8,518 bases of DNA from Candidatus Adiutrix sp. Its GTDB lineage: Bacteria; Desulfobacterota; Desulfarculia; Adiutricales; Adiutricaceae. The position numbers and the translations under genes were made by a program. Of the stretch, positions 1 through 8,502 are shown piece after piece. How positions within the stretch are numbered: position 1 is the first letter of the stretch; every line of letters begins with the position of its first letter. The stretch lies in contig JAITUX010000015.1 of NCBI GenBank assembly GCA_031286085.1, positions 1 to 8,518 on the forward strand, given 5' to 3'. The notes beneath the pieces were generated by a model. The model saw only the letters and a list, made by a program, of their open reading frames with translations. It searched no databases and had not been told where the DNA came from.

Positions 1-1
1 C

Positions 2-1503
<1,502 letters not shown>

Positions 1504-1507
<4 letters not shown>

Positions 1508-3261
1508 AAGCCATGTGCGAACGCGAAAAATTGAGCCGCCTCATAGACCAGGCCGCCGGCCGGGCGCCGGCCGATCTCCTGATCACCAACTGCCGCCTGG
1601 CCGACGTCTTCAACCAGACCCTCAGGGAGGGCCCCCTGGCCTTGGGCGGGGGCCTTATCCTGGGCTGGGGCGAGGGCTACGAGGCCGCGGAGACCTTGGA
1701 CGCCCGGGGCGGCATCGTGTTGCCCGGCTTCATAGACGGTCATGTGCACATAGAATCATCGGCCCTGACCCCGCCCCGGTTCGCCCGGGCCGTACTGCCC
1801 TTCGGCACCACCACCGTCGTGGCCGACCCCCACGAGATAGCCAACGTCCTGGGCTTGGCCGGCCTTGACTATATGTTGGATTCCGCCCGGGGCCTGCCCC
1901 TGAATGTCCATATCATGCTGCCCTCCTGCGTGCCGGCCACAGCCTTCGAGGAAGCCGGGGCCGAACTTTCCGCGGCCGACCTGGCCGGGCTGGCCGGCCG
2001 GGAGGGGGTTCTGGGCCTGGGCGAAGTCATGAACTATCCCGGGGTGGTGGCGCGGGACGAAGGGGTGCTGGACAAGCTTTTGCTGGCCCAGGCCAAAGGC
2101 CTGGCCATGGACGGCCACAGCCCGGGCCTGGCCGGCCCAAGACTTTCGGCCTACGCGGCCGCGGGCCTCAAGACCGACCATGAGTGCGGGGACCCGGAAG
2201 CCGTTCTGGAACGCCTGGCCCGGGGCCAATACGTCCTTTTGCGCGAGGCTTCCAGCAGCCCGGACCTCTTGAATCTTCTCCCGGCCGTCACCCCGGCCAA
2301 TCTCCGGCACTGCCTCTTCTGCACCGACGACCGGGAGGCGGCCGACATCCTGGCCCGGGGCCATATAAACCACAGCCTGCGCCTGGCCGTCCGGGCCGGC
2401 CTGGAGCCCTTGGCGGCCGTGGCCATGGCCACCTTGAACGCGGCGGAATGTTACGGGCTGAAAGGCCGGGGCGCCCTGGCCCCGGGTTATGTGGCCGACC
2501 TGGTCATAGTCGAGGACCTCAAGGATTTCAAGGCCCGCCACGTTTTCAGCCGGGGCGGGGAAGTGGCCCGGGCCGGCCGGCTTTTGGCGGATATCAAGGC
2601 TTCGCCTCTCCCCCTGGCGGTCTTGAACACGGTGCGCCTGGCCCCCCCGACCCTGGACGACCTGGCCTTGCCCTTGGCGGGCGGCCGCGTTCTGGCCATA
2701 GGAATCCGGCCCGGCAGTCTATTGACCGACCGCCTGGAAATCAGCGTGGAGCGGGACGCCGCCGGCCGTTTCGAGCCCCGCTTGAATCCGGGGCTGAACA
2801 AGCTGGCCGTGGTTGAAAGGCATAGGGCCAGCGGCCGCCTGGGCCTGGGCGTCCTGTCTGGTTACGGCCTGAAAAACGGGGCCTTGGCCTCCACGGTGGC
2901 CCATGACGCCCACCACCTCATAGTGGCCGGCGACAATGATTCCGATATGCTGGCCGCCATAAGGCAAGTGGCCGCCCAGGGCGGCGGCTTCGCCGCGGTC
3001 CGGGCGGGTAAGGTTCTGGCCGGCCTGGCCCTGCCCGTGGCCGGCCTCATGGCCGACCGCGAAGCCCGGGACGTGGCCGGCGACATGGAAAAACTTCTGC
3101 GGGCCGCCCACGGTGAACTGGGCCTGCCCGAATCCATCCATCCCCTGATGGCCTTGTCTTTCTTGAGTTTGACGGTTATCCCGGAATTGAAGTTGACCTG
3201 CGGCGGCCTTTTCGACGTCTCGGCCTTCAAGCCCGTGAGCCTGGAACCGCCGGCCGCCTGA
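1504..3261 (+). CDS. ade: Adenine deaminase
   Basis: Hydrolyses adenine to hypoxanthine and ammonia (EC 3.5.4.2) in purine salvage; a cytoplasmic metal-dependent amidohydrolase. At 585 residues it has the usual Ade length. Motifs in order: [12 protein letters not shown] (residues 75-85, metal-binding His pair), [17 protein letters not shown] (101-117), MLPSCVPAT (138-146), EVMNYPGV (174-181), DGHSPGL (203-209), TDHEC (224-228), CTDD (273-276), and the C-terminal Ade-specific part with STVAHDAHH (463-471) and GDNDSDM. These distinguish it from other amidohydrolases such as dihydroorotase or imidazolonepropionase. The start chosen is GTG at 1504, with AAAGAAG about eight bases upstream and a four-base overlap with the clpB stop, implying translational coupling. 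ATG at 1513 is an alternative that removes three residues and has a poorer ribosome site. A functional link with ClpB is not obvious; the pairing is probably simple co-transcription. Confidence 0.95.
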
Positions 3262-3278
3262 GCCAAATATCGCCGGCG
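3262..3278. other. 17-base convergent gap between ade and proA stop codons
   Basis: The plus-strand ade and minus-strand proA end 17 bases apart. The gap contains the 8-base palindrome CGCCGGCG (3271-3278), which abuts the proA stop. It is too short to act as a convincing intrinsic terminator, and there is no T-run on either strand. The two transcripts therefore probably overlap at their 3' ends, or stop inside the opposing gene or by Rho; this is inference. Confidence 0.5.
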
Positions 3279-4538
3279 CTAGGTTCTCTGGTGACCGTGG
3301 CCGGTGACGATGAAGCGGGTGGTGGTCAGTTCCCGGAGGCCCATGGGGCCGTAGGCGTGGAGGCGGGTGGTGCTGATGCCGATTTCGGCCCCCAGCCCCA
3401 GGCAGCCGCCGTCGTTGAGCCGGGGCGAGGCGTTGACCATGACGCAGCCGGCCTCCACCGACCTTTGGAAATGCTCGCCCCGGGCTTGGTCTTCGGTGAC
3501 TATGACCTCGGTGTGGTTGGAACCGTGGCGGGCGATATGGGCCAGGGCGGCCTCGTAGTCGGGCACCACTTTCACGGCCAGGATGAGGTCCAGGAATTCG
3601 CGGCCCCAATCGTCTTCGGTTGCCGGTTCGGCTTCGGGCAGAAATCTCCGGGCTTCCTGGTTGGCGCGGAGGGCGACCCCCAGGCCGGCCAGGCGGCGGC
3701 CCAGGGGCGGGAGAAAAGCCTCGGCCTCGGCGGCGTGGACCAGGAGGGCTTCCAGGCTGTTGCAGGTGGAGGGGCGCTGGGTCTTGCCGTTGACCACCAG
3801 GTCGGCGGCCCGCTTAAGGTCGGCCCCCTGGTCCACGTAGAGATGGCAGACGCCCTTGAAGTGTTTCAGCACCGGGATGCGGCTGTTTTCGCTGACGAAA
3901 CGGATGAGGCCCTCGCCGCCCCGGGGTATGACCAGGTCGATGGTCTCGCTTAGGGTAAGAAGTTCGCGCAAGGCCTCCCTATCCAAAGGGGGGAGGATGG
4001 TCACGGCCCGGGGGTCCAGGTCCTGGCCGGCCAGGCTGCGGGCGAAAACCTCGGCCAGGGCGGCGGAGGTGCGGGCCATTTCCCGGCCGGCCTTGACGAT
4101 GAGCCCGTTGCCGCTCTTGATGGCCAGGGCCCCGGCCTCCACCGGGGCCCCGGGCCGGGCTTCGCAGATGAAGGCGATGAGGCCCAGGGGAATGCGCAGC
4201 CGGGCCACCCTGAGGCCGTCCGGCAAAATCCTTTCATCCTCCGTCTGGCCGATGGGCGTGGAGAGGCGCCGCACGCGGTCCACGGCCTCCGCCAGTTCCG
4301 CGAGGCGTTTTTCCGTCAGGGCCAGCCGGTCCAGCATGTGGGGCGGCAGCCCGGCCCGGGCCGCTTCGTCCGTATCCATTTCCGAGGCCTGGAGAAGGTT
4401 CCGGCTTCCGCCGGCCAGGTTATCGGCCAGGGCGGCCAGGGTTTGGTCCCGCTTCTCCGGGGCGGCCAGGGCCAGGCCGCGGGCCGCCCCGGCCGCCGCC
4501 TCCGCAATTCCTTTAAGTTCCTTAAGGTCTCGGGTCAA
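3279..4538 (-). CDS. proA: Glutamate-5-semialdehyde dehydrogenase (gamma-glutamyl phosphate reductase)
   Basis: NADPH-dependent reduction of gamma-glutamyl phosphate to glutamate-5-semialdehyde (EC 1.2.1.41), the second step of proline synthesis, in the cytoplasm. The 419 residues match the family. The Rossmann part holds PLGLIAFICEARPGAPVEAGALAIKSGN-like sequence (residues 117-144, where most homologues read IYESRPNVT). The catalytic cysteine is Cys259 in KTQRPSTCNSLE. RHGSNHTEVIVTED (338-350) and the C-terminal NDGGCLGLGAEIGIST and LHAYGPMGLRELTT blocks are typical. The start is TTG at 4538, supported by AAGGAG at 4551-4546 with seven bases between. A nearby upstream ATG at 4557 is out of frame, so TTG is the best choice. 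It lies 28 bases after the proB stop and is transcribed with it. The family assignment is certain; the EARPGAPVE variant in the nucleotide-binding region is a lineage difference, not damage. Confidence 0.97.
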   Translation of the reverse strand: MTRDLKELKGIAEAAAGAARGLALAAPEKRDQTLAALADNLAGGSRNLLQASEMDTDEAARAGLPPHMLDRLALTEKRLAELAEAVDRVRRLSTPIGQTEDERILPDGLRVARLRIPLGLIAFICEARPGAPVEAGALAIKSGNGLIVKAGREMARTSAALAEVFARSLAGQDLDPRAVTILPPLDREALRELLTLSETIDLVIPRGGEGLIRFVSENSRIPVLKHFKGVCHLYVDQGADLKRAADLVVNGKTQRPSTCNSLEALLVHAAEAEAFLPPLGRRLAGLGVALRANQEARRFLPEAEPATEDDWGREFLDLILAVKVVPDYEAALAHIARHGSNHTEVIVTEDQARGEHFQRSVEAGCVMVNASPRLNDGGCLGLGAEIGISTTRLHAYGPMGLRELTTTRFIVTGHGHQRT

Positions 4539-4545
4539 GGCTCGG

Positions 4546-4552
4546 CTCCTTA
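4546..4552 (-). promoter_or_regulatory. Strong ribosome binding site deciding the TTG start of proA
   Basis: On the minus strand TAAGGAG (4552-4546) is followed by seven bases and then TTG at 4538. This near-perfect Shine-Dalgarno match at ideal spacing decides a non-ATG start. The ATG at 4557-4555 overlaps this region but is not in the proA frame. Confidence 0.8.
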
Positions 4553-4566
4553 ATCATGAAGGCCCT

Positions 4567-5712
4567 TCAGACCAAGCCTTCGGCCAGCACCAGGTTGTCG
4601 CGGTGGATGATTTCCTCGGCCGGGCAATAACCCAAGAGCCCGGCTATTTCCTGGCTGCGGCGGCCCCGTATTTTTTCCGCTTCGTCCGAGCCGTAGTTGC
4701 TCAGGCCCAGGGCCAGCACCCGGCCCTGTTCATCGGCCACCTCCACCGTGGACCCGGCTGAAAACTGTCCCGCGACCTCCTTGAGCCCGCCCGGCAACAG
4801 GCTTTTGCCCCGCTTGGTCAGGGCCAGGGCGCAGCCGGCGTCCACCACCAGACGGCCCCGGGGCCGGCTGGCAAAGGCCAGCCAGTTCTTTTTGCCGGCC
4901 AAGGCCTTGCCCGGCCGGGGCTTGAAGAAAGTGCCCGCCTCCTGTCCGTCCAGGAGGCGCCGCAGAATATCGCGGCTTCGCCCGTCGGCGACGAGGCTGG
5001 CCACCCCCAGGTCGGCCAGGCGCTTGGCCGCCCGGACCTTGGTGAACATGCCCCCGGTGCCCAAGGGGCCGCCCCCGCCGGCCTGGGCCAGTATCTCCGG
5101 CGTCACCTTGTCCACCTGGCTGATTAAGGCCGCCGCCGGGTCCCGGCGGGGATCCGCCTGGTAAAGGCCGGCCTGGTCGGTGAGGTTGATGAACAGGTCG
5201 CCTTCCACCAGGGCGCAGGCCAAGGCCCCGAGGGTGTCGTTATCCCCCACCTTCAATTCTTCCACGGCCACGGTGTCGTTCTCATTGATGACCGGCACCA
5301 CGCCGTGGGCCAAGAGGGTCCTTAGGGTGTTCCGGGCGTTCAGAAACCTGGCCCGGTCGGCCAGGTCGTCGGCGCTGATGAGCACCTGGGCGGCCAGGAG
5401 GCCCTCGTCGGCCAGGGCCTTCTCCCAGGCGGTCATGAGAAAGGCCTGCCCCACGGCCGCGCAGGCCTGCTTGAGCAGGAGGGTTTTGGGCCGGTCGGCC
5501 AGGCCCAGCTTAAGGCGGCCCACCCCCACCGCGCCGGAGGAGACCAGGAGCACTTCCCGGCCGTCCTGTTTCAGGGCCGCGGCCTGCCGGGACAGCACTT
5601 TAAGGCGGTTGCGGGAGAGGCCGCCGTTTTCAAACAAAACGCTGGTGCCGATTTTAATCACCACCCGCCGGCACTTGCGCAGGTCGCTTCTGGAAAACGG
5701 CATGGTCCCCAC
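4567..5712 (-). CDS. proB: Glutamate 5-kinase with C-terminal PUA domain
   Basis: Phosphorylates glutamate to gamma-glutamyl phosphate (EC 2.7.2.11), the first and normally proline-inhibited step of proline synthesis; the unstable product passes to ProA. The amino-acid-kinase domain shows VVIKIGTS (residues 17-24), SSGAVG (58-63), VINENDTVAVEELKVGDND (141-159) and GTGGMFTKVRAAK (218-230). A linker KKNW (274-277) leads to a PUA domain (about 285-370) with GKSLLPGGLKEVAG, LSNYGSDE and a closing LGYCPAEEIIHRDNLVL. The full-length two-domain form is present. The longest start is GTG at 5712 (381 residues). ATG at 5703 (378 residues) is equally possible, and neither has a clear Shine-Dalgarno site: GTGGGG sits too close to the ATG. 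It is the first gene of a proB-proA pair with a promoter just upstream. Unlike many deltaproteobacterial proB genes, which as I recall often follow obg, it follows a metal ATPase here. Confidence 0.96.
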   Translation of the reverse strand: MGTMPFSRSDLRKCRRVVIKIGTSVLFENGGLSRNRLKVLSRQAAALKQDGREVLLVSSGAVGVGRLKLGLADRPKTLLLKQACAAVGQAFLMTAWEKALADEGLLAAQVLISADDLADRARFLNARNTLRTLLAHGVVPVINENDTVAVEELKVGDNDTLGALACALVEGDLFINLTDQAGLYQADPRRDPAAALISQVDKVTPEILAQAGGGGPLGTGGMFTKVRAAKRLADLGVASLVADGRSRDILRRLLDGQEAGTFFKPRPGKALAGKKNWLAFASRPRGRLVVDAGCALALTKRGKSLLPGGLKEVAGQFSAGSTVEVADEQGRVLALGLSNYGSDEAEKIRGRRSQEIAGLLGYCPAEEIIHRDNLVLAEGLV

Positions 5713-5747
5713 AGAGTTTCAAACGGTTTACGCTGACCCCAATTTTC

Positions 5748-5776
5748 ATTCTAGCTGATAACGCCGCCCGTTTCAA
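5748..5776 (-). promoter_or_regulatory. Predicted sigma70-type promoter of proBA
   Basis: On the minus strand TTGAAA (5776-5771) is separated by exactly 17 bases from TAGAAT (5753-5748). Each box matches the consensus at five of six positions. Transcription would begin near 5741, giving a leader of roughly 30 to 40 bases before proB. It lies in the 74-base gap after the ATPase stop (5787), so proBA can be transcribed independently of the ATPase. This is a sequence prediction; the start site has not been measured. Confidence 0.6.
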
Positions 5777-5786
5777 CCGCGGCCGC

Positions 5787-7943
5787 TCATTTCCGCAGCA
5801 CCCGCAGAGCATTGCCCACCACCAGTAAACTGATGCCCGTGTCGGCAAATACGGCCATCCACATGGTCGCATGTCCCATGAAGGTCAAAATGAAGAATAT
5901 AGCCTTCACGACGAGCGCCAAGGTGATGTTTTGCGCAAGTATGGCGAAGGTGGACCGGGACAATCTGATGAAGCGCGGTATTTTTCCAAGGTCATCGTCC
6001 ATCAGGGCCACATCGGCTGTTTCAATGGCCGTATCCGATCCCGCCGCCGCCATGGCGAAGCCTATATCCGCTCTGGCCAGGGCCGGGGCATCGTTGATGC
6101 CGTCGCCCACCATGCCGACCTGACCCTTTTCCGCCAGCCGCTCGATAACAGCCAGCTTGTCTTCCGGCAGTAGATTTCCCATGAACGAATCCACGCCCGC
6201 CTGGGCCGCAACGGCCCGGGCTGTGTGTTCATTATCTCCAGTCAGCATTGTGGTGATGAGGCCTAGCCGTTTTAGTTCATGGACCGCTTCAATGCTGCCG
6301 GGCTTCAGAGTATCGGCCACGGCGAACAGCGCCCTGACTCCCTGTTTCCCGACTAAGGCCACCACGCTTTTGCCTTGTTTTTCCAAGGCGAAGATATTTT
6401 CTTCCAAGGCCGCGGAACATAGGTTCAGTTCCTCCACCAGGCGATGATTCCCCAGATGCCATTTTTCTCCGCCAATCACGCCGCTTAAGCCTTGGCCAGG
6501 TATGGCCGCGAAGTCGGCAACGTCAAACAAGGCGACGCCTTTCCCGTATTGCGCGATGGCCGTGGAAACCGGATGATCCGAGCGGGCGGCGAGGCTTGCG
6601 GCCAGAGCAACGGCATCCGCCCCGTCGTAAGCTCCAATTGCAAGAAAGTCCGTCAGTCTGGGTTGTCCATGCGTGAGAGTGCCGGTCTTGTCCAGCGCCA
6701 GAGACTTAAGCCTTCTGCCTTGTTCAAGGAAAATTCCGCCCTTAATCAGGATGCCATGTCGAGCGGCCGCGGCCATACCGCTCACTATGGTGACGGGGGT
6801 GGAGATGACCAGAGCGCAAGGGCAGCCTATGACCAGGAGAACCAAGGCGGTATATATCCAATTTGTCCAGGCTCCGCCCGTCAAAAGCGGGGGAATGATC
6901 ATTGTCAATAGGGCGCTCAGAAACATCGCGGGCGTGTAATACTTGGCGAATTGATCAATAAGACGTTGTATCGGAGCGCGGGAAGTCTGCGCCTCGGACA
7001 CGGTGCGGATAATCCGGGCCAAAGTCGAGCCGTCCGCCGGAGCGCTCACCTGGAACTCGAAGGAACCGGATTCATTGATAGTGCCCGCATACACTACATC
7101 GCCCGCGCTCTTTTCCACCGGCAGACTTTCTCCGGTAATTGGGGATTGATTGACGGCCGATTGTCCCCGCACGACGATGCCGTCCATGGCCACGCGCTCG
7201 CCGGGCTTCACGCGCACCAGGCTGCCCGCGGCCACTTGGCGGATGTCCATTTCAGCCCAGGAACCGTCACTCAGCCGCACGGTGGCCTTTTCCGGCGCCA
7301 AGTTGAACAACTTTTTGACGGCGTTTCTGGCCCGGTCCACGGCTTTGTCTTCAATAATCTCGGCCAGAGTGAATAGCAGCATCACCATGGCGGCTTCCGA
7401 GTAATGCCCTATGATGAGCGCTCCGGTAACGGCCGCGGACATGAGCGCGTTGATGTTCAGGTTTAAATTTTTGATCGCCATCCAGCCCTTTCCGTACATG
7501 GTCAGCCCGCCAAGCAGAATGGCGCTGACGGCCAGCACAAAAGGCAGGTATTCATTCAGCGTCAGACCGCCCGCCTTCAAGGCGTTAAGGTCAATACCGA
7601 AAACCGTTATCTTCCATTCGGACAGAAGTTCAAAGGCTTCCGAAGCCGCGGCAAACACTCCCGCGGCAGCCAGACGCTGCCAGGAAATTTGCGGAGCGGC
7701 CGGAACCATGACGGCTTCTCCATTTGAGCCGGCCGGTTCGAATTCCAGGCCGATTAAGGCCAGCTCAGCCTCAATGGATTTCGCGGCGGGCAACGTATGG
7801 CTGATAATAAGCATACGTTCCATAAGGTTGAAGGTAAGGTCGGTAATGCCCGGCATCGACGCCAGTTTTTTTCTGATCAGAGCCTCTTCCACGGGGCAGC
7901 ACATGTTCATGATTCGGTAGGCGGTTTTGGTGATGTTGCTCAT
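5787..7943 (-). CDS. cadA: Zn2+/Cd2+/Pb2+-exporting P1B-type ATPase (CadA/ZntA)
   Basis: Inner-membrane pump that uses ATP to expel divalent soft metals from the cytoplasm. An N-terminal HMA-like domain (about residues 5-70) carries CCPVEE (15-20) in place of the common GMDCxxC or MDCPTEE. Eight membrane segments are expected, near 90-107, 133-150, 163-180, 182-197, 336-355, 362-384, 668-690 and 692-712. Key motifs are actuator TGES (270-273), transport-site CPC (374-376), phosphorylated Asp418 in DKTGTLT, SDHP (455-458), TGDNEHT (568-574) and GDGINDAP (613-620). The last membrane segment carries FADTG (699-703), with Asp701 as the extra ligand typical of the Zn/Cd/Pb (P1B-2) subgroup, which separates it from CopA. 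No His-rich tail is seen. The ATG at 7943 has only a close, weak GAGAAG before it. A divergent CadR-like regulator and a MerR-type promoter lie upstream. Zn versus Cd/Pb preference cannot be read from sequence, so zntA would be an equally fair name. Confidence 0.95.
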   Translation of the reverse strand: MSNITKTAYRIMNMCCPVEEALIRKKLASMPGITDLTFNLMERMLIISHTLPAAKSIEAELALIGLEFEPAGSNGEAVMVPAAPQISWQRLAAAGVFAAASEAFELLSEWKITVFGIDLNALKAGGLTLNEYLPFVLAVSAILLGGLTMYGKGWMAIKNLNLNINALMSAAVTGALIIGHYSEAAMVMLLFTLAEIIEDKAVDRARNAVKKLFNLAPEKATVRLSDGSWAEMDIRQVAAGSLVRVKPGERVAMDGIVVRGQSAVNQSPITGESLPVEKSAGDVVYAGTINESGSFEFQVSAPADGSTLARIIRTVSEAQTSRAPIQRLIDQFAKYYTPAMFLSALLTMIIPPLLTGGAWTNWIYTALVLLVIGCPCALVISTPVTIVSGMAAAARHGILIKGGIFLEQGRRLKSLALDKTGTLTHGQPRLTDFLAIGAYDGADAVALAASLAARSDHPVSTAIAQYGKGVALFDVADFAAIPGQGLSGVIGGEKWHLGNHRLVEELNLCSAALEENIFALEKQGKSVVALVGKQGVRALFAVADTLKPGSIEAVHELKRLGLITTMLTGDNEHTARAVAAQAGVDSFMGNLLPEDKLAVIERLAEKGQVGMVGDGINDAPALARADIGFAMAAAGSDTAIETADVALMDDDLGKIPRFIRLSRSTFAILAQNITLALVVKAIFFILTFMGHATMWMAVFADTGISLLVVGNALRVLRK

Positions 7944-7981
7944 GCTGCTTCTCTGCCTGGTGCGGTTAGGGTGGAGACTGC

Positions 7982-8009
7982 TTGACGGCCGTTTTATTTA
8001 TGCTAATAT
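7982..8009 (+). promoter_or_regulatory. Predicted promoter of the CadR-like regulator (extended -10)
   Basis: TTGACG (7982-7987), a 16-base spacer and TAATAT (8004-8009) with an upstream TG at 8001-8002 form an extended -10 promoter. The predicted start falls near 8016, inside the operator at 8010-8024. A bound regulator would therefore obstruct its own transcription. The -10 box overlaps the -10 region of the divergent ATPase promoter (8000-8005). Confidence 0.55.
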
Positions 8010-8030
8010 CTATAGTCGCTATAGGGTCAA
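8000..8030 (-). promoter_or_regulatory. MerR-type promoter of the metal ATPase with 19-base spacer
   Basis: On the minus strand TTGACC (8030-8025) is followed by a 19-base spacer and TAGCAT (8005-8000). A 19-20 base spacer with an operator inside it is the hallmark of promoters activated by MerR-family proteins, which untwist the DNA when metal is bound. The predicted start is near 7993. The strong -35 and poor -10 (four of six) fit a promoter that is weak without the activator. Confidence 0.8.
8010..8027. promoter_or_regulatory. CadR/PbrR-type operator
   Basis: CTATAG-TCG-CTATAG (8010-8024) is a dyad of two six-base arms around three bases. Read on the minus strand it extends to ACCCTATAG, the typical half-site of MerR-family CadR/PbrR/ZntR operators. 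The other half-site continues as ATA instead of the expected GGGT, so only the -35-proximal half is full. It sits wholly inside the 19-base spacer of the ATPase promoter, apart from the outer bases that overlap the -35 box. Confidence 0.8.
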
Positions 8031-8041
8031 GCGCTTTTTTT

Positions 8042-8045
8042 GGAG
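8042..8045 (+). promoter_or_regulatory. Ribosome binding site fixing the GTG start of the regulator
   Basis: GGAG lies seven bases before the GTG at 8053. This supports the GTG over the ATG at 7927, which would overlap the ATPase gene and put the whole control region inside the coding sequence. Confidence 0.75.
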
Positions 8046-8052
8046 CAAAAAA

Positions 8053-8502
8053 GTGAAAATTGGTGAACTGGCTGAAAAAACCGGATGCAAAATCGTCACC
8101 ATCCGGTACTACGAAAAGGAAGGGCTTCTCCCCGCGCCCAAAAGGTCGGCCGGCAACTACAGGCTGTATGGGAAGGAAGATCTGTATCGTCTTGAGTTCA
8201 TCATGCACTGCCGCAGGCTGAGCATGAATCTCGCCGAGATCAAGAAACTATTGGCTTACAGGGGGCACCCGCAAGGTGATTGTACCTGGGTTTCCGAACT
8301 TATCAAAACGCACATTAAGGAAATCAATGGAAAAATTGCCTCGCTTACACACTTGAAGATGCACTTGGAACAATTACAGCATAGTTGTGCTGGCGGGGAA
8401 AATGGTGAACCCTGCGGCATAATCAGCAATCTTGACGCATCTAAATCATCTTGCGGGCAATGCGCGAAGGTTATAAGAATTACATCTGGCCTCTTGAAAT
8501 GA
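8053..8502 (+). CDS. cadR: MerR-family Cd/Pb/Zn-responsive regulator (CadR/PbrR group)
   Basis: Dimeric cytoplasmic DNA-binding protein that represses the divergent ATPase promoter without metal and activates it when Cd/Pb/Zn binds. It has 149 residues from the GTG start. The N-terminal winged helix begins MKIGELAEKTGC and contains TIRYYEKEGLLPAPKRS and GNYRLY (residues 16-39). The dimerisation helix runs from about 80 to 110. Metal-site cysteines are Cys77, Cys112 and Cys121. The 35- and 9-residue spacing resembles that I recall for PbrR-type proteins (78/113/122), while CadR proteins usually have the last two seven apart. There is an additional C-terminal pair Cys134/Cys137 (SSCGQC) and no His-rich tail. 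MerR and copper-sensing CueR differ in their cysteine loop. It faces the ATPase gene across a matching operator. Its lower G+C than all other genes here suggests transfer. The family is certain; the preferred metal is inferred. Confidence 0.93.
   Translation: MKIGELAEKTGCKIVTIRYYEKEGLLPAPKRSAGNYRLYGKEDLYRLEFIMHCRRLSMNLAEIKKLLAYRGHPQGDCTWVSELIKTHIKEINGKIASLTHLKMHLEQLQHSCAGGENGEPCGIISNLDASKSSCGQCAKVIRITSGLLK

Larger units (their letters stand above)
7944..8052. promoter_or_regulatory. Divergent control region between the metal ATPase and its regulator
   Basis: This 109-base gap is AT-rich compared with the rest of the window and serves both divergent genes. It contains the ATPase promoter, the regulator promoter and the shared operator, each listed separately. 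The ATPase leader would be about 50 bases and the regulator leader about 37. The T-run at 8035-8041 has no preceding hairpin and is not read as a terminator. Confidence 0.85.

Noticed and set aside
2719..3609. Minus-strand open frame of 296 codons across the ade and proA ends
   Set aside because: It is antisense to ade and in another frame of proA, with composition-driven residues (Gly, Arg, Pro, His). In GC-rich DNA such shadows are expected, and both real genes have full conserved motifs.
3856..4761. Plus-strand open frame of 301 codons antisense to proA and proB
   Set aside because: It is Arg/Ser/Ala-rich with no recognisable motif and lies opposite two well-conserved enzymes; a codon-pattern shadow.
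5714..5776. Two TTGAAAC words and the AAAC-G-GTTT dyad upstream of proB, a possible regulatory repeat
   Set aside because: The words are short, differ in their flanks, and one is simply part of the -35 box; not above chance for a 74-base AT-richer gap.
8031..8041. GCGC followed by seven T, a possible terminator
   Set aside because: There is no stable hairpin before the T-run, and it lies in the leader of the regulator, next to its ribosome site.
7927..8052. N-terminal extension of the regulator from ATG 7927
   Set aside because: It would overlap the ATPase start and swallow the operator and both promoters. The GTG at 8053 has GGAG at seven bases and gives the normal MerR N-terminus MKIGELA.
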